From: Cyanomargarita calcarea GSE-NOS-MK-12-04C
Lineage (GTDB): Bacteria > Cyanobacteriota > Cyanobacteriia > Cyanobacteriales > Nostocaceae
Length of the DNA: 64,000 bases
Direction of reading: 5' to 3'
Assembly: GCA_019359595.1 (NCBI GenBank)
Contig: JAHHGZ010000006.1
Coordinates: 1 to 64,000, forward strand
Position numbers and translations under genes: made by a program
Notes under the pieces: model-generated
Database searches by the model: none
What the model saw: only the letters and a program-made list of their open reading frames with translations
Told to the model about the DNA's origin: nothing
In this document: one piece after another, positions 51,454 to 59,570 of the stretch
How positions within the stretch are numbered: position 1 is the stretch's first letter
Layout: each line of letters begins with the position of its first letter

Positions 51454-54072
51454 ATGACGGCAACTGATGTTTGTATCAAAAAGAACCCGGCTATTGAGTT
51501 CCAAAGCCTTGAAGCCTTTAAGGATTACATAAGGAAGTCATTTATCAAGGGTAGTGGAATTGACCCAATAATATTTGATGCTTGCGTAGAATTTCATGAA
51601 ACCCTCGAATACGGTGACGGGGGAGAAGTTAGTACTCCAATTCATGAGGAGCTAAACTGGCATTTCGCAAGGTTTGGCAAAATCCAGAAACCAATGTACG
51701 CCGCCTTCCTAAGGAATGAGGACGGCTCTTTATGGCAAGCGATAATTTCATCTACAGACGATAACAGCAACCGCCCATACAGGTACTTAGCCCCTAAAAG
51801 CGAAGAGAATGGAGACAGGGCATACCTGCCACCGATTCCCCTAGAAATTCGCCGTAGAATATCGCAGAAATATGGCATAGAAGTTCCAGAAGAAGGTAGT
51901 TTCTGGGAATGGCTAGAAGACGCTAATATTCCCAGAATCGTTACCGAGGGAGGCAAAAAAAGCCTAAGCGCATTATCACAAGGCTATGCTGCCATTTCAC
52001 TATTTGGCTGTACTTGCGGGGTCAAGGTCGATGAACAGGATGAAACTTATCTAATAGAAGACTTAAGAAGATTTGCAACCGAGGAAAGCACTTGGCTATT
52101 TGCTTTTGACCGAGATGAAAAAGAAAAAGCCAAAATTTCGGTAGCTCGGGGTAAGAAAAAATTTAGACTCGCCCTCACCGAGGCTAAATGTATGCACGGG
52201 GATATTTACTGGAAATCTGAAAGAGGTAAAGGAATGGACGACTTAATTGCAAATGGCGGTGGCGGAGCGTTTGACGATGCTTACCAACAAGCGATCGCCA
52301 AACTTCAAAAAGCATATGACAGCGATTCTGTTTTTATGCCAAAGCAGTCTAGAAGCAAGCATATGCAGCGTTATAACCTTTTAAAATCGCGTTGGGGGGA
52401 TGAGTTGAAATTTAACGAGATGCAGTTATGCCCAGAAAGGAAAGGCAAGCCGCTGGATCTCGACACCTTGTCAATTCAAATCGCCATGGACTTTGATATT
52501 GATATTGGAAGGGACTCAGCGATCGAATTAGTAACTTACATCGCCAAAGAAAAAAGCTATCACCCAGTCCGGAGTTACCTTAAAGAAGTATCCGAAGCGC
52601 ACCCAAATCAGGATATGCGTATCTTGGACAATTTGGCATCACGGTACTTTGGCACTACGGAACCGCTTTACAACACTTTTATGCGCAAAACCCTGATCGG
52701 GTTGGTGAGACGGGTAATGGAGCCGGGTTGTCAATTTGACTCAGTTTGCGTCTTACAAGGCGGGCAAGGCATTCGCAAGTCTACATTCTGGAAAACTTTA
52801 GCAGTCAATCCCAACTGGTTTGATGGTAACGCCGGCACCGAAAAAAACGACAAAGACGAGCTGCTTAAACTCCGTCGTTTTTGGATTTTAGAACTTGCAG
52901 AAATCGAAGCGGTATTTAAAAAGAAGGAAGTCGCAAGCCTCCGGGCATTCCTTACCAATAAAGACGACAGTTTACGACCGCCGTATGGACGGAAAATGGA
53001 AAGTTTTCCTCGGACATCTGGGTTTGTCGGTTCGGTCAATCCAGCAGAATTTTTGGTAGATCCAGAAGGACATCGGCGTAACTGGGTTATCCCAGTAGGT
53101 CTAAAGCGCATCCCCATAGAAAAGCTAGAAGCCGAACGAGACAGACTTTGGGCTGCAGCCGTCCAAGCCTACAAAATGGGTGAAAAGCACTACCTCGACT
53201 CTGAAGACGAAGAAAAAAATGCTTTCTTAAATAAACGCTACGAAACTACCGACAGTTGGACTGAAGTAATTGCCTTTTATTTGGAAAACAAGCATTTAAC
53301 AGAAACTACGACGACGGAAGTTATGAGCGACTGTCTGAACCTTGAGGTTGGCCGCCACGACAAATCCAGCCAGATGCGAGTCGCCACTATTTTAAGAAAA
53401 CTGGGGTGGGTCAAAGCAGAGAAAGCAACCTTTAACGGCAAGAAATCCACCCCAATTTGGAAAAAAACTGTTGACACCTCATCAAACCTAGAGGTGTCAA
53501 CGGCAGTTTTAGGGGTGGCATCAACAGAGGTGTCAACCACTTCTAACACTTACAGTGAAGGTATTTTAGCAGATGCGTTGACACCTTCCCAAAATGACCC
53601 TGCACAACTCGAAAAAGAAAAATTTTGTTATTCAGGACTACAAGGCACACAAGCACTACAAGAGAAGCCAGAATCAAAATTACCCGCTCCCATAGAAGTG
53701 GAAATTCAAGGTCTTGGGGGGAAGTCCCGAGCCACCCTAATCGTCACCAAGGTTCACAGCACCGGCAAGTCATTTAAGGTTGAGTGTGAACTTGCAGACG
53801 GAACTAAAAAGACGCTGCACCAAAAACAGAAACTCACAGGCTCCAAAGCGCAAGCTGAGCAGGAAGCCCGAGAAATTCTGGAGAAGTACCAAGGCGAGGT
53901 GCTGGCAACTCAAACCTTTAAGGTTCGCAAGCTGTGGGATGAGGAGTACGTTTGGGTGGAAGGCTGCAAAGTTGTGAGCTTACCAAATCCTCCAGTAAAA
54001 ACGTACTACCTATTTAGAACTGCAGAAGGAACTTGTATTACGGCCGGTGATGGCGAATTTCGTCTGATGTAA
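51454..54072 (+). CDS. DUF3854 / VapE-like primase-helicase
   Basis: 872 residues behind a perfect AAAGGAGGT. An N-terminal DUF3854/Toprim-like domain (about 60-290) has RIVTEGGKKSLSALSQGYAA and TWLFAFDRDEKEKAK. The second domain (about 400-590) is VapE-like: Walker A GGQGIRKST near 432, RRFWILELAEIEAVF as Walker B, then SVNPAEFLVD and GHRRNWVIPV. The tail (about 600-872) has no recognised family. Such proteins start replication of phages, satellites and plasmids. Its codons also hold four TTGACACCT copies. Its TAA overlaps the integrase ATG. Confidence 0.9.
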   Translation: MTATDVCIKKNPAIEFQSLEAFKDYIRKSFIKGSGIDPIIFDACVEFHETLEYGDGGEVSTPIHEELNWHFARFGKIQKPMYAAFLRNEDGSLWQAIISSTDDNSNRPYRYLAPKSEENGDRAYLPPIPLEIRRRISQKYGIEVPEEGSFWEWLEDANIPRIVTEGGKKSLSALSQGYAAISLFGCTCGVKVDEQDETYLIEDLRRFATEESTWLFAFDRDEKEKAKISVARGKKKFRLALTEAKCMHGDIYWKSERGKGMDDLIANGGGGAFDDAYQQAIAKLQKAYDSDSVFMPKQSRSKHMQRYNLLKSRWGDELKFNEMQLCPERKGKPLDLDTLSIQIAMDFDIDIGRDSAIELVTYIAKEKSYHPVRSYLKEVSEAHPNQDMRILDNLASRYFGTTEPLYNTFMRKTLIGLVRRVMEPGCQFDSVCVLQGGQGIRKSTFWKTLAVNPNWFDGNAGTEKNDKDELLKLRRFWILELAEIEAVFKKKEVASLRAFLTNKDDSLRPPYGRKMESFPRTSGFVGSVNPAEFLVDPEGHRRNWVIPVGLKRIPIEKLEAERDRLWAAAVQAYKMGEKHYLDSEDEEKNAFLNKRYETTDSWTEVIAFYLENKHLTETTTTEVMSDCLNLEVGRHDKSSQMRVATILRKLGWVKAEKATFNGKKSTPIWKKTVDTSSNLEVSTAVLGVASTEVSTTSNTYSEGILADALTPSQNDPAQLEKEKFCYSGLQGTQALQEKPESKLPAPIEVEIQGLGGKSRATLIVTKVHSTGKSFKVECELADGTKKTLHQKQKLTGSKAQAEQEAREILEKYQGEVLATQTFKVRKLWDEEYVWVEGCKVVSLPNPPVKTYYLFRTAEGTCITAGDGEFRLM
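53471..53587. repeat. Second TTGACACCT cluster inside the primase gene
   Basis: TTGACACCTC 53471-53480 and GAGGTGTCAA 53491-53500 form a perfect 10-bp palindrome, with further copies at 53527-53536 (reverse) and 53578-53587 (forward). The motif is identical to that of the iterons at 50783. In the protein it codes for VDTS / EVST repeats in the linker. Confidence 0.7.
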
Positions 54073-55187
54073 TGGAAGATATTGACTCTAAAATAGCCGT
54101 CTGCAATCAAAAACTGAAAGCAGCTAACCTTGGTGTGCGAATTGGCAGAAAAGGTCGGTTTTTAAATTTGAGAGCAACTTTGCCACCTAAGCCTGGATCT
54201 CGCTTGACTATTTCAAGCCAGCAGCGCATAAGCCTTGGACTGCATTCAACTCCAGAAGGAGTTAAACAAGCTCATGCCGAGGCCAAAAAACTAGGAGCGC
54301 TACTCGACTGTCGTGAGTTTGACTGGACACTGTACCTAAAAACTCCGAATGAAATCAATTCGCCGCGCACCGTCGGTGACTGGGTGGAACAATTCGAGCG
54401 CGATTATTTTCAGCGCCGCAAACGAAACCACCAAAGCGAAACTACTTGGAATGGGGATTACAAAAAAATCTTGAGTAAATTGCCAGCCGGAGTTTTACTC
54501 ACCAAAGAAATACTCCACAATGCGGTTTTAATGACGGAGCCAGATTCTAAAACTAGGGTTCGCGCTTGCATGGTTGCTAAGGCTTTAGCTAAATTTGCGG
54601 GAATCGACTACGACCCTTCCCCGTACAGAGGCCGATATAGTCCCAAGCGAGTTTCGCCTAGGGATTTACCAACAGATGAGGAAATCGTTGCTTGGTTACT
54701 CAAGATAGACAACACTTCATGGCAGTGGACATATGGCATGATCGCCGCTTACGGCCTCCGTCCACACGAAGTATTTCACCTCGATGTTGAACATTTCAAA
54801 GAAGGAGGTGTAACTTTGCGAGTTTTAGCGGGGAAAACTGGTGACCGTCGGGTGTGGCCTTGTTATCCAGATTGGGTGGAACTTTGGCAATTAAATGAGG
54901 TGGAAGTACCCAAAATCAAACTAGATAAATCTAACAGCGCTATCGGCTCATCTTGTGCTCACTATTTTCACAATCAAGTAAAACTGCCATTTACGCTGTA
55001 TGATTTAAGACACTGTTGGGCTATCAGAACCCTTGAATTTGGCTTAGATGCGACACTTGCGGCTCAACAGATGGGGCATTCAACGCAAGTTCATTCAGAA
55101 CTCTATCATCACTGGATTTCGGATCGTCACCACCAAAAAGCCTTTGAGGCCCTAATCAACCGACCTAATTGCCCTAGACCGCCATAA
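54072..55187 (+). CDS. Tyrosine site-specific recombinase (integrase)
   Basis: 371 residues. An N-terminal DNA-binding part (VGDWVEQFERDYFQRRKRNHQ, about 98-180) precedes the catalytic domain. Catalytic residues are Arg in YGLRPHEVFHL (about 228), YDLRH (about 310-314), GHS (about 336) and Tyr in ELYHHW (about 345). The His of the HxxR box is a Tyr, as in many phage integrases. It lies about 500 bases from the intact tRNA-Glu, the usual place of an integrase beside its attachment site. Its ATG overlaps the primase TAA. Confidence 0.92.
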   Translation: MEDIDSKIAVCNQKLKAANLGVRIGRKGRFLNLRATLPPKPGSRLTISSQQRISLGLHSTPEGVKQAHAEAKKLGALLDCREFDWTLYLKTPNEINSPRTVGDWVEQFERDYFQRRKRNHQSETTWNGDYKKILSKLPAGVLLTKEILHNAVLMTEPDSKTRVRACMVAKALAKFAGIDYDPSPYRGRYSPKRVSPRDLPTDEEIVAWLLKIDNTSWQWTYGMIAAYGLRPHEVFHLDVEHFKEGGVTLRVLAGKTGDRRVWPCYPDWVELWQLNEVEVPKIKLDKSNSAIGSSCAHYFHNQVKLPFTLYDLRHCWAIRTLEFGLDATLAAQQMGHSTQVHSELYHHWISDRHHQKAFEALINRPNCPRPP

Positions 55188-55396
55188 TGGACACGAATTT
55201 GTTTGAGACAACTTTTAGAGAACACTTTAGCTCGCAGCCTCACACGATAACGTTCGCGGGCTGGTTGACGCGCACGGACAGGAAGGTCTATTTTTATATC
55301 AATCCGCGAAGCGCGACGAAAACCACTTTAGACTTTGAACTTAAAGATGACCACATCATTTGTATTACCAGGTTTTCAGATAACAACGCCGCGTAG
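55187..55396 (+). CDS. Small protein coupled to integrase
   Basis: 69 residues; its ATG overlaps the integrase TAA by one base (TAATG). It reads FAGWLTRTDRKVYFYINPRS and DDHIICITRFSDN, a short beta-rich sequence. An excision factor would fit the place, but there is no helix-turn-helix, so the role is open. Confidence 0.65.
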   Translation: MDTNLFETTFREHFSSQPHTITFAGWLTRTDRKVYFYINPRSATKTTLDFELKDDHIICITRFSDNNAA

Positions 55397-55477
55397 TGAC
55401 TATTCGTTGCCTGACGGGATACTGCAAGCGAACTGACAAGTCATGAAGAGCGAGATCGCCTACTTACCCGATTCAGC

Positions 55478-55686
55478 TATAATCGTTTTTGAGCAGATTC
55501 CAAAGGATGCCAGAAAGCAACTGTCACTAGCTACTTTGGCTTGATGGGGTAAAGAGCAGTTGCAGCACCCTCATCTCATCTGCTCACCCAACCAAAATCA
55601 TTGGAGCTAGAACAATGAATGGTCCCTGCCGTCAAAACCACAACACCCAACAAGGTTCGTTAAAATCTTTGTTGGGTGTTTTTATC
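55478..55686 (+). ncRNA. Possible small RNA between integrase and tRNA-Glu
   Basis: TATAAT at 55478-55483 and a strong terminator at 55642-55686 frame about 195 bases. GGAG-ATG at 55615 starts a 44-codon frame that runs through the terminator and antisense to the tRNA, which is probably not used. The -35 box is weak. Confidence 0.4.
55642..55686 (+). terminator. Rho-independent terminator at the element's right end
   Basis: AACACCCAACAA / TTGTTGGGTGTT (55642-55653, 55669-55680) with T's behind. It ends transcription from the integrase unit before the tRNA-Glu, which runs the other way. Confidence 0.85.
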
Positions 55687-55693
55687 TATGCAC

Positions 55694-55717
55694 AGTACCC
55701 CCAGGGGAATTCGAATC
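55694..55717. other. Right attachment site within tRNA-Glu
   Basis: The 24 bases repeated at 38014-38037. They span the T arm and acceptor 3' half of the tRNA gene, which remains intact after integration. Confidence 0.88.
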
Positions 55718-55768
55718 CCCGTCGCCTCCGTGAAAGGGAGGTGTCCTAGGCCTCTAGACGATGGGGGC
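55696..55768 (-). tRNA. tRNA-Glu (TTC)
   Basis: Acceptor GCCCCCA/TGGGGGT, anticodon stem CCTCC/GGAGG with loop CTTTCAC (TTC), T arm GGGGA-TTCGAAT-TCCCC, discriminator A, no encoded CCA. It is the target of the integrated element. The flanking stretch 55769-56100 shows no gene. Confidence 0.95.
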
Positions 55769-56100
55769 ATTTGGACTTGACTCTTTAGATAAGTTAACCA
55801 ATTTTTCGCTTTATGTCAACAGGTTTTTCAAAAAAATTTTCGGTCCGATGGGCAATGAGGGAAAGTTAGGCTGGAAACAAGCAAGATTGCATTTTAGTCA
55901 ATCTTTAACTACACATCCAGGGGAGTCACTATACCTATTTTTTTTCACGAAAAAGGTGGAAAATGGTGTAATCTCACAGACTAAGTATGAAACATAACTC
56001 AAGTCCACGAAAAAAACCGGGTGTAATGTTGCAGCCTGTAAAGTTAATATTTACTATTCTTTACAAAAGATTTTGAAATATATCCCTCAAAATCTACAAC

Positions 56101-57990
56101 ATGGAAGCATCTTTTGAAATCACCCTGCAGATGGTGCTAGCCGTCGTTGCAGGTATTAGCGCTCAAGTTCTGGCTGCATACCTCAAGGTAGTACCAGGCA
56201 TTGTCTTTTTACTGCTATTTGGCATTCTGCTCGGTTCTGATGGCATTGGGCTGTTGCACCCCCATCTACTTGGTACTGGGTTGGAAGTGATTGTCGCCCT
56301 AGCCACAGCGATAATTTTGTTTGAAGGTGGACTGAATCTGGATCTGCGAGAGTTGGGCAAGGTTTCTCTGAGCCTGCAATTACTGGTTACCTTGGGAACG
56401 TTAATCACGCTGCTTGGCGGTAGTATGGCAGCTCACTGGTTGGGTGAATTTCCTTGGTCTATTGCTTTCTTATACGCTTCGATTGTCGTAGTCACAGGTC
56501 CAACGGTAGTCGGTCCCTTACTCAAACAAATTAACGTGGACAGACAAGTAGCAACCCTTTTGGAAGGGGAAGGCGTTTTAATTGACCCTGTGGGGGCAAT
56601 TTTAGCATTTGTTGTCTTGGACACAATTTTAAACGGCGATACTGACCCATTTGCTGCGATCGCCGGTTTAACGATCCGCTTGGGTATTGGTGCGGCAATT
56701 GGTGCAGCCGGTGGTTATTTAATGAGTTTGATTTTCAAGCACGCCAATTTTCTTTCGTTTGAGCTAAAAAATCTCGTGGTGTTGGCGTTGCTGTGGGGGT
56801 TGTTTTCTTTAGCCCAGATGATTCGCACTGAGTCGGGAGTCATGACGACTGTAATGGCAGGTGCGGTCTTTGCCAACTCTTCAGTCCCAGAAGAACGTTT
56901 GTTGCGGCGTTTCAAGGGTCAGCTGACTATTTTAGGCGTTTCGGTGCTATTTATTCTCCTAGCGGCTGACTTATCTATTGCGAGTGTGTTTGCCTTGGGA
57001 TGGGGTAGTTTGGGTACTGTTTTGGTGTTGATGTTTGTAGTTCGCCCAATCAACATTGTATTGTGTACCTGGAATAGCGACCTGAACTGGCGACAAAAGG
57101 TGTTTTTAAGTTGGGTTGCACCAAGGGGTATTGTCTGCGCTTCGATTGCTTCTTTGTTTGCGATTTTGCTAACACAGCGTGGCATTAACGGTGGTGATGC
57201 CATTAAAGCCTTAGTTTTCTTAACGATTATCATGACAGTTGTCTGTCAAGGGCTAACAGCTGGTTTAGTTGCAAAATGGCTTTCTATCACCTCAAAAGAA
57301 GCAACTGGAGCGGTGATTATAGGTTGCAATCCTTTAAGTTTATTAATTGCCCGCTTCTTTCAGGAACGGGGAGAACCCGTAGTTTTGATTGATACTGACC
57401 CTGAATCTTGCGATCGCGCAGAAGCCCAAAATCTCCGCTGTCTTGTCAGCAGTGCCCTCGATACTGGTGTTTTGGAAGAAGCCGGATTAGCATCAATGGG
57501 CACTTTTCTGGCAATGACTAATAATGGTGAAGTAAATTTTGTCCTAGCACAACGCGCTGTAGAGGAGTTTAACCCACCGCGTGTTTTAGCGGTCTTTCCC
57601 CGCGATCCCCAAGCAATAAAAACCAACAACCATCAAGTTAACCAAGCTTTTATCCCTGACTTAGCAATTAAAACTTGGAATGAGTACCTTAAGAATGGGA
57701 GGGTAAAGCTAGGTACAACTACGTTAAATGAATCAGAATTTCCACTGCAACAGGATAGAATGCAAACCTTAATTGCAGCCGGCGAATTGCTACCGCTATT
57801 GATAGAGCGAGACGAATATCTTCAAGTAATCCCAGTTTCTCATCAGTGGGAAGCAGGCGATCGGATCATATATCTTTTACACGACCCCAGACCAAATCTT
57901 TTAAAGCGTTTATCAGGTGTTAGCCAGTCAACTCGACTCTCTCTAGAAAAGTTACCAGAAGTCGAAACAGTTTATGGAGCAAAATTATAA
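56101..57990 (+). CDS. CPA1-type cation:proton antiporter with TrkA-N domain
   Basis: 629 residues. About twelve membrane segments (1-395), with VVVTGPTVVGPLLKQ and EGEGVLIDPVGAILAF, the acidic transport-site helix of the NhaP-like family. A cytosolic TrkA-N/RCK domain follows (about 405-520, GAVIIGCNPLSLLIARFF and VVLIDTDPESCDRAE, a nucleotide-binding Rossmann fold). The last 100 residues are soluble. It exchanges Na+ or K+ for H+ under nucleotide control. Ion choice cannot be set from sequence. Confidence 0.92.
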   Translation: MEASFEITLQMVLAVVAGISAQVLAAYLKVVPGIVFLLLFGILLGSDGIGLLHPHLLGTGLEVIVALATAIILFEGGLNLDLRELGKVSLSLQLLVTLGTLITLLGGSMAAHWLGEFPWSIAFLYASIVVVTGPTVVGPLLKQINVDRQVATLLEGEGVLIDPVGAILAFVVLDTILNGDTDPFAAIAGLTIRLGIGAAIGAAGGYLMSLIFKHANFLSFELKNLVVLALLWGLFSLAQMIRTESGVMTTVMAGAVFANSSVPEERLLRRFKGQLTILGVSVLFILLAADLSIASVFALGWGSLGTVLVLMFVVRPINIVLCTWNSDLNWRQKVFLSWVAPRGIVCASIASLFAILLTQRGINGGDAIKALVFLTIIMTVVCQGLTAGLVAKWLSITSKEATGAVIIGCNPLSLLIARFFQERGEPVVLIDTDPESCDRAEAQNLRCLVSSALDTGVLEEAGLASMGTFLAMTNNGEVNFVLAQRAVEEFNPPRVLAVFPRDPQAIKTNNHQVNQAFIPDLAIKTWNEYLKNGRVKLGTTTLNESEFPLQQDRMQTLIAAGELLPLLIERDEYLQVIPVSHQWEAGDRIIYLLHDPRPNLLKRLSGVSQSTRLSLEKLPEVETVYGAKL

Positions 57991-58049
57991 CAACTATCAA
58001 CTACTGAAGCACCCGGAGGATGAGGATGGATGGGGGGATGGGGAGAATT

Positions 58050-58089
58050 AATTAATAACTCCTAACTCCTCCCTCCTAACTCCTAACTC
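58050..58089. repeat. Reverse TTAGGAG repeats
   Basis: AACTCCTAACTCC-type heptamers, the complement of the units at 119 and 34697. They overlap the last codons of the cytochrome-b6-like gene. Confidence 0.65.
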
Positions 58090-58727
58090 AGGACTTCAGA
58101 TGACTCAGTTTCTGGTTGCTGTTCAAACTTTGCAGCTTCTTGATACATTTCTTTTTCTTGATATAACACAGTCGCTAAATGCACTACAGCAAGAGTGATG
58201 GCAACAGTGGAAAGAAGATAACTATGTATGGTGTAAAGGTGTTCGACGGTGACAGTGCTAACTCCCGCACCACCTGTTAAAATTTCTCGCAGTTGCGTAC
58301 CGATGAAAGGAATTGCTTGGATTGTGCCTAACTCAATATTAAAACGCCAGTATCCATCTTGAGTCCAGCTAAGAATCATCGCTGTCCAATCCAAGCCGAT
58401 GACACTCAAGGTTAAGAAAATACCGCTAATCCAAGCTGCTAACCAACTCTTGCGAAATTGTCTGCCCAAAAACATGACAACAATTTGAATCAGGGCAAGC
58501 ACAATTACTATGTTACCTGCAAGGCTGTGAGCTTTGCGGAATAACCAGCCGTACTCCACCTCATTTGTAATCATCTCTAATGAATGATAAGCCCCACCTG
58601 CTGTCGGTTGATAGTAAAAAGACAACAGAACTCCGCTGAAGGCAGCAGTTAAGCTCAAAGTTAGAATTGAGACAGATATTACAGTCGCAATTCTCCTCAT
58701 AATCGTGTCGAACCGGGAATTTAGCAT
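58083..58727 (-). CDS. Divergent cytochrome b6-like protein
   Basis: 214 residues, the length of PetB, with four membrane helices and the landmarks FYYQPT and VEYGWLFRKAHS. Of the four haem ligands of cytochrome b6, His67, His168 and His183 are kept at the correct spacing, but the second helix-B position is Gln81 (ALIQIVVMF). The Cys that holds haem c' in PetB also appears to be Leu. It may bind only one b haem normally. It is not in a petBD operon, so it is a paralogue and not the b6f subunit. Confidence 0.82.
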   Translation of the reverse strand: MLNSRFDTIMRRIATVISVSILTLSLTAAFSGVLLSFYYQPTAGGAYHSLEMITNEVEYGWLFRKAHSLAGNIVIVLALIQIVVMFLGRQFRKSWLAAWISGIFLTLSVIGLDWTAMILSWTQDGYWRFNIELGTIQAIPFIGTQLREILTGGAGVSTVTVEHLYTIHSYLLSTVAITLAVVHLATVLYQEKEMYQEAAKFEQQPETESSEVLS

Positions 58728-59570
58728 AGCTGTTTGTTCTTTTTTTTAAAACAATATGTACTTTTATTACAGTTTACCGAAGTTTTTTTAAGAATAGTTA
58801 AAAAATAATGCTAAATGAATGCCGCACCCGAGCTTTTAGTTTTTCTATTGAGCCTTACTAGTGGTGCGTCTCATTAATTCTGTGCCTTTTCCCGACTCGG
58901 AAGCCCCCTGCCCCCAATTCAAAGGAGAGAAGAAAATTCCAAGTTGAACATACGTGTTCTATTTAGTTCTGTTGTCTTTACCCCTTGGAATAATCTTAAT
59001 TTCTTCCTTATACGTAAGTGAGTATATTTATAGCAATCCTATCTGATACGCAAAAATCGCGCATACGTGGATTCCCAACAAATGAACCTGAAGTCGGGAA
59101 ACTTAGGAAGGCTATAAAAATCAAGCATTTAATTTATCTGGTAGCGCTTGTTACTAGAGATTGCTTTGATTTTCCCCTATGCTGTGAGGGTGGTGTTTTT
59201 TGGAAAGTCAATTGGGTGTATGATTAACTATGGTAGGTATTACAGTGGCATCGCTTAACTAAAAAACCTTTAGTTCACAGTCAATGCGTAAGTCGTATTA
59301 CCTTTGAGATTCAGTTGTGCAGGTCATAATACGAAAAAATTTATATTAAATAATTTTGAATGCAGCTTGACCGTGAGTGCAACTTTTAAGTGAATTATGC
59401 CGTCAGTTAAGGGATTGAGGAATCGCAGAGCTTGAAATCTTCCTGTCTTTAGTTCCCTTGTAGGAAGTTATTATCTGTAGAGGGACGCATCTTTTAGATT
59501 GTTGCCTGAAAGATAAAAACATAAAAACTGCTAACCAACACAAAATTGAGATGAGTGAACGATAACAGTT

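Larger units (their letters stand above)
38014..55717. mobile_element. Integrative element in tRNA-Glu, about 17.7 kb, virus- or satellite-like
   Basis: Bounded by 24-bp direct repeats of the tRNA-Glu 3' end. It holds a tyrosine integrase next to the tRNA, a VapE-like primase-helicase, iterons, an operator array with a ribbon-helix-helix gene, an amidase (lysin), a holin candidate, and about 20 genes of unknown function. Gene order is modular. The leftward gene block 38225-45327 is the size of a structural module. No terminase, portal, tail or familiar capsid gene can be seen. It could be an unusual temperate virus, a phage satellite with its own particle genes, or a plasmid-like integrative element. 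Confidence 0.85.

Noticed and set aside
55615-55749. 44-codon frame behind GGAG, running through the terminator and antisense to tRNA-Glu
   Set aside because: It overlaps a strong terminator and the tRNA gene, and its residues follow from those sequences.
55761-55997. 78-residue rightward frame after tRNA-Glu
   Set aside because: It begins inside the tRNA gene and shows no ribosome-binding site or family.
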